Source of the DNA: Gnetum montanum
Taxonomy: Eukaryota > Streptophyta > Gnetopsida > Gnetales > Gnetaceae
NCBI GenBank assembly: GCA_015680685.1
Contig: MNCI01011451.1
Coordinates: forward strand, 234,010 to 281,168
Length of the DNA stretch: 47,159 nt
Reading direction: 5' to 3'
Every line of letters begins with the position of its first letter. Positions within the stretch are counted from its first letter, which is position 1. The position numbers were made by a program, and so were the translations under genes. This document shows positions 11,846 through 22,795 of the stretch, piece by piece. Under the pieces are notes generated by a model. That model saw only the letters and a program-made list of their open reading frames with translations, ran no database searches and was not told the DNA's origin.

Positions 11846-12339
11846 CATGATACATGTGAATTTCATCAATTGATCATGTATATCTCGCAGATTAGCAGTC
11901 ACTTGTCTTTATTGAGCAATATAACCGCTGAGCTTTTCCTAATGGATATGAAGCATTTGTATACAGGGTAGCCGGCAGAAAAAGCTAAACCGGCAAGAAA
12001 ATGACAATTACAGTGGTTCCAAAATATTGGCGTTTTGGAAAGTTTGCTTATAAGAGACGTGTTTGCAATTTGTCGTGTACTTCTTTAACTCAAATAATTA
12101 AGAAAGTGAAATTTTGTTAGACTATTCAAGACTGCAACAGCCCAATTAATGATCACTTTCATGTTAATATAATTAAAATTTAATTAGTCTGGAATACTTC
12201 CTCGATTACTAATTATGAAATGTAGAGTACATGTAAAGAGTATGAGGTATGATACTTGCATAGTTTATAAATATACAAAACGTAACTCGGCAATGCTCAT
12301 GGGAATTGATTGTTGGAATTGAATGTGTGGTGTGAATCT
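11846..12339. other. 3' flank of the PLAT-like gene
   Basis: Contains the expected 3' UTR, but no canonical AATAAA was picked out with confidence. Nothing else was recognised. Confidence 0.4.
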
Positions 12340-12775
12340 TGCACGATAAGAGTTTTTTTATCATTATTTATTAAATTAAAAATATTGAAAATGTTTTATG
12401 TTATTATCTTAGATTTGTTACAACAAAACAAGTGAATTAGAGTTCTTTTTCGGCTATTTACTTATACGAAGAGCTAGATCTTTATCCATGAGCTAGATCT
12501 TTATCCATTTGCAATTTATTGAGATCATTTTTGTTGTCGTTCTCATGTTGCGAAGCAAAGTTTTCACATTAAGAATTTTTTACCATTATTTATTAAACTA
12601 ATAATGTTGAAAATACTTTACATTAGCACTATCTTAGCTTTGTCTTAACAAAATGAACTTGGCTATATGAGTTATTTTTTGTTGTTCACTTATATGAATA
12701 GCTTGATCTTTATCTATTTGCAATTTATTTAGACCATCTTTGATTGTTTTTCTCATATTCTTTTTAGTCTTTTTT
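12340..12775 (-). repeat. Diverged tandem duplication (two units of about 220 bp)
   Basis: Two head-to-tail units start at TTTTT.ATCATTATTTATTAAA (about 12350) and TTTTT.ACCATTATTTATTAAA (about 12577). Each runs to CATTTGCAATTTATT plus about 40 bases. The first unit has a further 19-bp duplication (GAGCTAGATCTTTATCCAT, twice, about 12470-12508). The units resemble the tail of the adjacent minus-strand LINE relic. Confidence 0.65.
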
Positions 12776-13130
12776 TTATGGCTTTCTTAAACTAGAAATG
12801 TTGCAACATGTGTTAGGGCTACATTATTTGATATTCTTTGCATATGACTAAACCATATAAGGTGCTATTCCTATAACTTATTTGAAATAGAAGTCACTCC
12901 AAGTCTTTCTAGTATTGTGCAATTGATCTCTTTTTGTAACATGCAACATTTATGCCACACTAATTTGTTGTTTATGCCCATTTGTACAGCCCACAATTCA
13001 GCACCTTATAAAATAACAAGATTGATTATTGTATTGTAAAATTTTTCTTCTATTTTTATTGGAATTCTAAGATGGTGCTATGCCTAGAATTGTCTAATGA
13101 TCAAGGAAATATAATGATACATATGAGAAG
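12640..13130 (-). pseudogene. Second LINE (RTE-like) RT C-terminal relic
   Basis: The minus-strand translation gives, in mixed frames, EEKFYNTIINLVIL, then GAELWAVQMG, then NKLVWHKC, then LERLGV.SISNKL. This is the same RT tail seen in the relic upstream of the host gene, in the opposite orientation. It is frameshifted and dead. Confidence 0.55.
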
Positions 13131-13790
13131 AAAACATCCTAAATTAAAATCTTCAACTTAACTATAATCCACAATGCAACGTTCAACCAATACATAAAAG
13201 TGCTATCCAAAGTATTGCAATAATACACCATCATACTTTCCATAAGCCTAGCATAACAATCCAACATGCTATCTGCCATTACAGTTTTATCCTTTAAAAG
13301 CATTACATGGTACCATCCATGAGTCTTGAAATAGCAATAAAGGCAAACTCAAGGTGGATTTATTAGTCCATGGTTAGTAGTGTAGTGGATACACCTTAGT
13401 AAATGTACAAGTAATGGGATCAATGAGATAGACACATACATAAATGAGAATAGAAAGGAAAAAAATATACACCCACGACACTATTCCCTTAGAGAGCTAA
13501 GACACATTCATACTAACGCATTTGGCCCTAGCCCTACTCCAAAGAGAACCCAAGCTCCATATTGTTCATAAATCCTAATGTACCTTGGACCTTTTGGTTT
13601 CTTCACTTACATAAATTATGGCAACTTGTGCCAAACTATTCCTTGCATAGATCACAATTCCTAGCTTTGTCATTACACACACTAGTAGTGATCCACTACT
13701 GAGCTTTAGATCCTATTGCTTCAACCCAACTTGCAATTGTGCACAAGCAATTCATAATTTATCATAGAGATTGACATACCCATTACCACC
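13131..13790. other. AT-rich host flank left of copy B, nothing recognised
   Basis: No gene-like frame. It continues into the sequence after 26850 once copy B is removed. Confidence 0.5.
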
Positions 13791-13795
13791 AAGAC
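13791..13795 (+). repeat. Target-site duplication of copy B (left)
   Basis: AAGAC immediately before the 5' LTR is repeated immediately after the 3' LTR (26846-26850). Confidence 0.85.
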
Positions 13796-14671
13796 TGATG
13801 AGCGTCATTGTGTCATGTTGACGGGCCCTTGTTGATGTGGCCTTGTCGATGAGCCCCATTTACATGGTGTTTCTTTGTTGATGGAGCCACGTCAACATAG
13901 CATTTGCTACGTCTATGGGGCCTCATTAATGTAGTACTATAGCAAAAACTATAAATATGAGCTCCCAGCTATGTTTATGGGCATTCAAGTCATAGTAGTA
14001 GCAGAGCTCTTGCAGTTTGTCCATTTGAGTGTATGGATCCTTATTCGAGCACTGTTGTACCTAAACCACACTAGTGTGTACAACAATAAAGATGAGCTTT
14101 TTGATAAATGTTGCAGCATTCTAGATAACTTAAATGTTTCATTTATGCATTCATTATGTTTATTAAATATTCAATCAATTAAGCTAAATTAGACTTTAAT
14201 CAATTAAGCTAAATAGATTAAGCATGTAAGTACGACCACTTCGAGCATAAACATATATTCGCTTGGTAATCCCACTAGTCTTATTACTTGGTGCACCTAG
14301 TAGTGTAGTGGTTGGTAACCCAACAATGGATATGTGGATTCAAGATGTGTATGGAAAGTGGGACTAGATGCTTATGTTAGGACTAGCTAGAGACAAGTTA
14401 GTTAGTTAAATTAAATTAATCATTAAATTACTTTATCTCTCTCTTTAAGCATCAAAATCATAAAACATAAAATGATAAAAATCATATGCCTCGATTACAC
14501 TTAACCATACCTTTGTACTTGGGAAGACAACAAACAACCTTAGGGTAAGATTCACTTCCTAGAAAACTAGTGCATTGGAAACTATAGAGTCCACTAAATT
14601 TGACTGGATCACACATGAAAACTTTATGATTCATATTGTTGGGTGTAGGGGTACCTCTTCATCGCTCATCA
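13796..14671 (+). repeat. 5' LTR of copy B
   Basis: Starts TGATGA and ends TCATCA. U3 holds several TTGATG..GGCC modules and their inverts (about 13825-13935), then TATAAATA (13950-13957). Relative to the 3' LTR it lacks 45 bp, between short CATTTG/CATTG direct repeats. Confidence 0.9.
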
Positions 14672-14690
14672 TTGCTGCCATTACCAAGGA
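14672..14690 (+). other. Primer binding site of copy B (degenerate, tRNA-Asp type)
   Basis: TTGCTGCCATTACCAAGGA lies directly after the 5' LTR. It is a mutated form of the TGGCGCCGTTGCC site that pairs with the 3' end of tRNA-Asp and is typical of Athila/Tat elements. Copy C keeps a better version. Confidence 0.65.
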
Positions 14691-14819
14691 CTCTATTTGT
14701 TGAACATGTGTTATCTAAGTTTAGTGGATATTATTAATATCATTGGACGAACCCCAAGGTCAACATCATTTCCAAATAACATAGCTATAAGATCACACTA
14801 ATATTTTATTATTTGCAAA

Positions 14820-16990
14820 ATGTCTTCTTCTCATAGGCAAAATGATATAAAACCACTGATCCCACAAGAGTGCAAAGTGATATATACTCATCTAGATGAG
14901 TATGTGTCTGATTTCATCTTTATCTTACATCAGGATGAGCAATTGTGATGGCGTGATATGGAAGGCGACATTGTATTGCCCCTCAATCAATATGTGCTTG
15001 GGATGCTACTTCAAACTCTGAAGAAGTTAGGCATCTCACATCTTCAAGAGGAATACTATGTGAATGGTTATAACACTCAGGACTACCATCCCATTAACAC
15101 ACAATGTAGGTGAGATTGACATCAGTAGAGGCATCATAAGGATGTTAAGGGAAAAAAGTTTACTAATCTCTTATTCCTACTAAACCAAGATGACAACGAG
15201 AACCCTACCTCTGAGGGCTCTTAGTATGAAGATTCTTTACTCTTTGTTATTGGTGCTGAGGGTGTGACCCTAAATCTATAGTCTACAATTCACAATTCAT
15301 GTTTAGGAAAAGATGGCAATCAAGGTAAGGGGTTGAACAAGCATCAAGATGATATGAAAAATAATGAACGTGTTTGTTATAACTGAAGAGGAGTTGGTAA
15401 ACATCATGGTGGTGGTAGTCCTCCTCCCTTTTCATCCTCTTCGTTTGAATCTCTTTCTTCTTCTTCTTCTAATTTTGAGGGACACCATAGAAGAAACAAT
15501 TGAGATGGAGGTGAGTATCGAGGCAATAATACTAATCGTCATGTCCACAATAATCAAATGGGTAACAAAGGACATTATTGAAAACAACAAAATATTGATG
15601 ATGATGAGCCTTTGTTAGCAACTCACAGCATGCTTAACATTGTAGAGGGAGATAAGATCCCAACTAGACATATGAAGGACAGTTGGATCAAGCACTTAGG
15701 ATCAAAGTATGCGATATCGCAGCTCATGTGAATTGCGTCTCATCACCTTGGATGTTGTCATGGGCAGATAATATTCTCTCTTACATTGATGCCCTGGCCA
15801 TGGTTATTCTTAGAGGGAACAACTTCACCACATCATAGATGGGCTCAGAGTAGAAACTAGAAGAACTCTTGGCATTTATGCCCAAGGAAGATTATCTAAA
15901 CTAAGAGCTCATTAGATCCAAACACTAATAGAGTAGTAGTAAAAGAGAAGGTGAGTTTTGAACAAGGGAAAGTGTAGAAGAATATAATAGGGATCCTTCC
16001 ATCAAGAAACATAAGGTTTGATTCTATGACAAGGATGAGTCATCACTTAATGAAGTGAACAGGAAAACCTTTCCCATACAAAAATCTATTTATGATATTT
16101 TGGTAAAGGTTGATAAATTATGAGACTCTTTGGATGAAAAATTATAAATTTCTATGAAGATTGCTAAAGAATCCAAAGAGAAAAATAATGATCATAACCA
16201 TAGGTGACGAAAATAAGCTGAACATGCCTACCATATATGTAAGGGAAAAGCTGCTACAATAGAAGAAGTTGTGAAGATAGACTTTGATGATGATGTTGGT
16301 TGTGGCATTTGTCAATATAAACATCCTAAGGGATGTTTCCCTATGGTGTTACACTTACAAGAGTTTGGAATGTATGTGCTAAATCCTTGACTAGCACAAA
16401 GGCAAGCACCTAGACGATTACCTTATCCTTAAGGCAATACAAGGTAGTTCCACTAGCAACAATAGGCTTACTATCCAAGTGGATCCCTACCACAACCATA
16501 TGAACAATATCAACAGTGGCACCAACCACAGTTATGGGGAATGCCACTGCCAGGATAGTAGTACCCTCATAGGCAACCAAATTCATATGGGTACTATGTT
16601 TAGCAATCTATCTCTCCAAGAAGTTTTGCTAGCCACGCCTCCTTTCAACATCACTATTACCCTCCAGAGTACCATCAAACTCATTCACCATATACTCAAG
16701 GGTAGAACCCATATCCATACCACCCTCTACATCCATATGCATGCATCCCTCCACCCTCAACCCAATTACCTCTTGCTCCGTCTATGCAAGATGAAATTTC
16801 ACCATAGTCGTAACAATGAAATGCTACAAGGGTTGTACATTCACAGCCAAATTTCTAGCCAAGTGGTTTGGATAATTGATCTAGGAAACAACCATTTTTT
16901 CAACCCAACAGTCCTCCCAAACCCTTATAGCCTAATGTGGCTAGTTAGCCTATATCTCCAACACCCTCATTCTTTGCATTAAATACATTC
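14820..16990 (+). pseudogene. gag of copy B (decayed)
   Basis: The frame starts MSSSH; copy C starts MSSSP. Blocks shared with copy C are LHQDEQL.WRD.EG.IVLP, QDYHPI (RDYHPI in C), a Ser/Pro/His-rich stretch, VNRKT(F/L)PFQK-like and VDKL.DSLD. A CCHC-like knuckle comes next, at 16301-16336, then a Pro/Tyr/Gln-rich tail. Gag forms the virus-like particle, and the knuckle is expected to bind RNA. The copy has many stops and frameshifts and has probably lost part of the central gag domain. Confidence 0.65.
16301..16336 (+). other. Shortened CCHC zinc knuckle in gag (CX2CX3HX3C)
   Basis: Reads CGICQYKHPKGC, followed by FP. The spacing is one residue shorter on each side of the His than the usual CX2CX4HX4C retroviral knuckle. 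Copy C has CEICQYDHPKGC with identical spacing. Confidence 0.8.
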
Positions 16991-17059
16991 AAGTACCCTT
17001 CAAACCAAACATTACCTTAGATCTACACTATGATGTTAATTGATGCTATTTCTAATTAG

Positions 17060-17920
17060 ATCAAGGTTGGTAATCTTCCCACAAAAAGATCTAACCCAAG
17101 AAGTCCTCTTATCTACTTATAGATCACTAGATAAGGCTTTTCTTAATTTTGGTTTGGGTGTCAATCTCATCTTCCATGACATGTATAGTTTAGAACCTAC
17201 CACATCTCAAGAAGAGAAACTTTTGTTTAGAATTTCCAAACTAGTCAATCACTATTCCTTTGGGATTACTGGAAGACATTATGACCATAGTTTGTGGGCG
17301 GTCCTACCTTGCTGATTTTCTAGTGATCAAGGTTGAAAATTACAAAGGTGACTTTCTTGTCATTATGGAAAGGGAATGGTTAAGCACAATAGATGCACAT
17401 ATGGGTATAAGGGACCTCTCCTTGGAAATCTCCAAGGAAAATGAATTTGGAAGGCTGGATAAGAAGCATGTTCCATGCATCATGTATAACGATAATGGGT
17501 GCAATTGCATGCAAAATATTTGGTCCATCAAGAGTACATTCATTATAGCATGCAATTAGTGTGTACAAAAAATAGATATCCAAAGGTGTCTGTACACAAT
17601 AGCCATAAAATAGGAGGACACCTAGTGGCTAACAGCTGACTCTAACAATAGCACATTATGCATGGAACCTACTGAGTGCTTGACATGCCCCTATGTTAAA
17701 ATCATGGATGAACTTGAGCAAGTTCATCACCAACTCTTTGACGATGAAGATGATGATACTTGTTGGGGAGAGTTAGAAATTCCTAATAATTTTAAGCAAG
17801 AGCCCCTAGAGTTAAAAACTCTACTAGCCGACATGAATTATGCATTTTTAAACAATGGTAAGCTAGTCATAATCAATGCAAAGATTTCTCTTGAACAAAA
17901 AGGCAAGTTGTTATAGGTTA
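17060..17920 (+). pseudogene. Aspartic protease region and linker of copy B (decayed)
   Basis: LNFGLGVNLI (17142-17171) is in the place of the catalytic D-S/T-G motif, with Asn where Asp is needed. The flap-like block DFLVI.EREWLSTIDA, then GIRDLSLEIS, matches copy C (FPIIMERSWLSTINA, then GIRDLSLEIS) and the retropepsin GRPWL region. A linker to RT follows (about 17660-17915). The protease processes Gag-Pol in active elements; this copy is dead. Confidence 0.65.
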
Positions 17921-18149
17921 TCAACAAGTGGCCAATAGCCTTTGCTTGATCATATCCCAAACTTATAAGAATCAATTCAAGGATATGCCAGCATCACATT
18001 TACATCAACCTAGCTATGAAGCCAAGAAGGCAGCCACAAAGGTGGCTGAACCCCAAATTGAAGTAGATTGTCAAGGAGGAAATAGAACAACTTCTTAATA
18101 CAGGGTTCATCTATTCCATAGTAGATAGTGAGTGGGTTAGCCCTCTCGT

Positions 18150-18530
18150 AATTATGCCAAAGAAAGGTTGCAAGTGGTGGGTTTACATTAACTTCAGGCT
18201 ATTGAACATGGCAACATTTAAAGCTCATTTTCCATTATCATTTGTGAACCAAGTGTTGGACACTATCTCCAGGCATTGCTATTATACCTTCTTGGATGGT
18301 TATAGTGGCTATAATGAGATCCAAATTGCACTAGAAAATCAAGCCAAGACAACATTTATGAGTCTCTTGGGAACTTTTGCATATTGTAAGATGCCATTTG
18401 GTCTATGCAATGCCACTACAACATTTCAATGCCTGTTCCTTAGTATTTTTTAATAGTAGATTGGTAGCAGGGTAGAAATATTTATGGATAACTTCTCTAC
18501 CTATGGGGGCTACATTTGAGTAAGCCTTAG
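18150..18530 (+). pseudogene. Reverse transcriptase of copy B (decayed)
   Basis: One frame reads MPKKGCKWWVYINFRLLN, then HFPLSFVNQVLD, FLDGYSGYNEI, KTTFMSLLGTFAY and MPFGLCNA..TFQ. After a stop comes FMDN, in place of the catalytic F(M/L)DD box. FLDGYSGYN is the Athila/Tat form of the second RT motif. The second catalytic Asp is Asn, and there are several stops. Confidence 0.85.
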
Positions 18531-19440
18531 ATCACCTTGAGAAAACATTGAAAAGATGTGTTGAAACAAACCTCAGGATCAATTGGCAAAAAATCCATTT
18601 AATGGTCCATGAAGGCATAGTACTAGGGCATAGAATTAGTCAGGTAGGGATTGAGGTAGATCCAGAAAAAAATAAGGATTATCCAAGGAATCACATGCCA
18701 ACTAGAGATAATTAAAGATATTCACTCATTCCTTGGACATACCAGCTACTACTGACAATTCATAGAAAATTTCTCTAAGATCATAAAGTCATTGGTCTAG
18801 CTTATAAAGAAAGATCTTCCATTTGTCTAGACCAAGGAGTACAAACATGTATTCCAACTACTAAAGAAGAAACACATAGAAGCTTCACTTCTATAGGCAC
18901 CAGACTAGTCTATACCATTTCATATAATTGCATATGCATCTAATTATACCTTGGGAGAAATGCTTATGCACTTGGACGATAAGAAACGTCCATATTACAT
19001 CCACAATGCAAGTTGAAGCATTGTGGGTGCACAATTGAATTACATAACAACTAAGAAAGAACTTATGGTAGTGGTGTATGCTCTCGACATGTTCAAGCAC
19101 TATGTGATTGACTACAAAGTATTTATGCACATAGATCATAATGTCATTTTCTTCCTAATGAACAAGCCAATTGTAAGCCTTCGTATCATATGATGGCCTA
19201 TGATCTTGTAAGAATTCGATCTCATAATGGTAGATTGGAAAGGGACTAAGCATGTGGTCGCTAACCACCTCTCTTGGTTAAGATGGGATAATAAAGAGAA
19301 AGAAAATTCACTCTCTGATCAATTTTTGGATGAAATCCTCTTTATAGGAGCAATAAATGACCAAGTGCCCACTAAAAAAAATGGTATAATGGCATCCTCA
19401 CTTATCTTCTCACTTAGGAGATTCCATAAGATCTAGACAT
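18531..19440 (+). pseudogene. RT connection and RNase H domain of copy B (decayed)
   Basis: The RNase H block reads IAYASNYTLGEML, then TKKELMVVVYALDMFKHYVI, HIDHN and VDWKGTKHVVANHLS. This is the usual gypsy order (the catalytic DAS appears as YAS). A linker to integrase ends this segment. It degrades the RNA of the RNA/DNA hybrid in active elements; here it is broken by stops. Confidence 0.75.
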
Positions 19441-19499
19441 TAGTAAGAAACAACAATTTCTTCATTAGGCAAAGTACTTCATAGAAATCAATAGACACC

Positions 19500-20615
19500 T
19501 TTACAAGATGTGCATCGATGGCCTCATTCATTGGTGTGTCTCTAATGCTAATCAACTATGCATTCTCCAAGATGCTTACAAAGGCCCTTGCAGAGGTCAA
19601 TATGCAAGAAGGTGCATGACCATAAAAATCTTAATGGTGGGATACTATTGGCCTACAATCTTTAGGGATGTCCATCAACTTATCTGATCTTGTGAGTGCT
19701 GTCAAAGAGATGGTGGGATGATTGCTTGAATGGAGGGTCCTCAATAGTGGATTTAACCACTAGAGCCCTTTGCAATATAGGGAATTAACTTTATAGGTTC
19801 CATCATGCCCATGTCCAATGGAAAAGCATACATCATCATAGTAGTTGACTATTGCACCAAATGGACAGAAGCAGTAGTCATCATCAATTGTACATCATCC
19901 ATTGCTGCTAGATTTGTATAACAAAATGTTGTAAGCAAGTTTTGTATGCCATGTGCCTAATTTCTGATATTGAAACTCATTTTACAGGTGCCACTTTTAG
20001 AAAATTGATGCAATGCTTGGGGGTTGAACATAAATTAACAACACCCTATCATCCCCAAGCCAACGGTTAAGTAAAGGTAACTAATTGAGAGATTACAAAG
20101 ATCCTAACAAGGACCATAAGCAAATATAGGAGAGATTGGAGCGCAAAACTCAACAATGTCCTATGGGCCTATTGCTCAACATGGAAACTTCCTATTGGCT
20201 ACTCTCCCTATGAGTTATTGTATGGAAAACTTCCAATGCTCCTGATTCAATACAAGCTTCATACACTTTTAATAGCCTAAGACCTGAATCTTGACCTAAG
20301 TTTAGCCCAAAAACAAAGACTGATCAAGCTCAACATGCTAGATGAAAATCAATTAGTGGCCCTATCTTTGAATGAAGTGCTCAAGGCATTCAACAAACAA
20401 CGACATGACCTAAGAATATGGAAAGTAAAATTTCAACTAGGAGATAAGGTTCTCTATTGGAATCTCACACATGTACCTTAGAAAACCAAATTCTAAACAT
20501 TATGGGAAGGACCTTATATAATTGACGAAATCTTTCCTTCTCGGGCCATGACCATATACAAACTTGAGAGCCCAAATAAAAAGTAGTTGGTCAACATCCA
20601 ATAAGTAAAACTTTT
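19500..20615 (+). pseudogene. Integrase of copy B (decayed)
   Basis: The HHCC region survives as GPCRGQYARRCMTIKILMVG, then YYWP and SCECCQRDG; the His residues appear lost and the CxxC remains. The DDE core includes INFIGSIMPMSNGKAYIIIV, followed by VDYCTKW.EAV, and later PHQPxANG-like remains and a WRDWSAKLNNVLWAY-like stretch. A C-terminal tail reaches the inner PPT. It would insert the cDNA; this copy is dead. Confidence 0.75.
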
Positions 20616-20699
20616 CCATGATCCCAAGCAAGCCAGTGCAACGGATACCTCAATGGATGGACAAACATGTTCAATTTTTCAGATCTCCTCCTTCTAACT

Positions 20700-20716
20700 C
20701 AATCATGGGGGAGATC
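20700..20716 (+). other. Internal (second) polypurine-tract-like site, copy B
   Basis: TCATGGGGGAGAT lies just after the integrase end. It is close to the family 3' PPT (TCATGGGGGTA), and a T-rich stretch follows, as in copies A and C. Confidence 0.5.
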
Positions 20717-22255
20717 GCCATCTGTGCTAATCATCTGTATGGCTCCTTAATTTTTCTATTTTTTGTTTTCCACGTCTTTGATTTTGCAATTTATTTATTT
20801 TACAACTTTTTGATTTTCAAAATTTTTCCTATTTTTACACTATTTTTTATTTTACACCATCGTTAGTATGTTTGAATTTTTATTAGATATTCTACACTTT
20901 CTTATATATTTTACTGTGTTTTTTTTAAGTGTGATTTTCAAATTTTTGCTAATAAAAGTGCTTTATTGCCAATAGGACATAGCGGTGTTGTAGCTATTAC
21001 TAATGGTGGTTTGTGCTTTATGTTTTTTTGGTAATGTCTGGTTTCTATTTTTGAATTTCTGTACCAATGACTAAATCATGGTTTCTTTTTCATGGAACAG
21101 GTAGTGAGTCTACGACATCCACACATTCACAAACTCTATGGTTTTTCTTATTTTGGAAGTGTGAGGTTTCTTTCATAAAATAAACCATTACTAAATTTGT
21201 GATCTTGGTAGTTCCAAAATTGGGAAGGATTCAAAGGTTTGAATAGGGTGTGACTTTAAAGGGAATCAATACTCTTTGTACTCTTCTACTTACTTGAGTG
21301 CTTAGGTGTTTTCATGAGCTACTTACTATTCCATGTCATTGACTATAAGAAGTAAAATAAAGTCTTTGCATGGTGTGGTTCCCATCAAATGAGAGAGAAA
21401 AAACAAACAAAAAAAATACAATAAAAAAAACATGATGGGAATTCAAAGTACATCCCTTGGACATATAAACGATCTATAAACATTGGTTATGGGACTAGAA
21501 AGACATGTAACCCATGCCTTAATGTCCCCTCTAACTAAGGCCCTCTCTCACTTCCTAATTTTTTCTTCTCTTTATGGACTAGTGGTTGTTTTGTGGAAGC
21601 ACCCTTATATCTTGAGAGGGTGGATCAATCTTAGAGTGGTGATGCAAGGTCACTGAAAGAGGTTGGTTTTGGTCTGGACTAAGGATAGATCTTCTTAGGT
21701 CATTTTAAACATAAACTCCATAAGGGACTTCTCATGACCTCAATTCAGAATTCCATTCCACCATCATCATCATTTTTCTTTACTAATCGTAACTCACCTC
21801 ACTACTACTATCCATCTTCTTGGTTTCATGTCTTGGTTTGATGTATTTGAATTCTTAGGTAGAATCTTCTAGGTTTTGGTTCTTAACTTTCATCAACCAT
21901 TAGTCACCTATGGGGTCCATAGACTCCTTAGATTAAGGTTATGCAAGGGAGAAAAGTATATGTGCCTGCTATGGGGATGAGCCACTTGCATATGCCTTGG
22001 TTAGGTTCATTAAGTACCTTATCTCTAGGAATTCTCACAATTAGAATCTTTTGTACATCCATATTTTGCATCATCTCATTTGTTCCTTTATATATTTTAT
22101 TCATTAAATATATTCTCCATCAAATTTTTCAATTTTTAAGCTTTCGAAGATCCTCTTTAATGCTTTTATCATATTCTTGGCTTTTCTGGGATTCCATAGA
22201 TCCCAAATTCATTGAAAAATTCCTTATATTTCTTGAGATATACAAATTTCAAATT
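20717..22255. other. Spacer of copy B, no gene recognised
   Basis: AT-rich non-coding spacer. An A-rich, C-interrupted run near 21400-21430 and the block CTAAGGCCCTCTCTCACTTCCT (21537-21558) recur in inverse orientation in copy C (about 39215-39267 and 39105-39127). Confidence 0.55.
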
Positions 22256-22257
22256 TT

Positions 22258-22350
22258 TTGTTGATGGGCCCTATATACAAGGCCCCATCAATGGAGTAGA
22301 CCCATATACATGGCCCCATTGATGTAAGGGAAAAATACTATAAATAGACA
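22258..22350 (+). promoter_or_regulatory. Internal LTR-like promoter of copy B
   Basis: GTTGATGGGCCC (22260-22271), GGCCCCATCAATGG (22281-22294) and GGCCCCATTGATG (22312-22324) are followed by ACTATAAATAG (TATA box 22339-22346). The same modules and the same AAxACTATAAATA context occur in the U3 of this element's LTRs (about 25930-26075). It lies about 450 bp upstream of the coiled-coil ORF, like the GATATC-type promoter of copy A. Promoter activity is inferred. Confidence 0.55.
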
Positions 22351-22795
22351 CAACCCCACTTAGAAAATTTTACATTTTCCCATAAATGCCAAAGGAGTTT
22401 TTCAATTTTTTAGAGCCGAGAACCTTCTAGAGCCCATAACTTACAAATTATTTATCCAAATCACTCCATTCTTCAACCTTGCAGCTATTGGAGGTAACCT
22501 CTTTGTCATGGGGACCACAAATATACCACTTTTGATAAAGACTTTTCCACAATTTTTCTAACTCCCATAAAGGTTTAACTAAAAAATCAACTATTAAATA
22601 CTAAATTACAAGAGTTAAACCTTTTCAACAAGCTCTAGTGACAATTATAATAAATAATTAAGAAAATAATAATAAAATAATCAATATGCCATGGTCCAAC
22701 CTTAGCTAAAGTGTAACTAACTAACGAGAAAAGGTATTCAAAACTTTAAAGTTACACATTACATCTACTAATTCATGGATGTGTTGTGATCATAG

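Noticed and set aside
13971-14192. 73-codon frame in the copy B 5' LTR
   Set aside because: Within LTR R/U5; broken in the 3' LTR.
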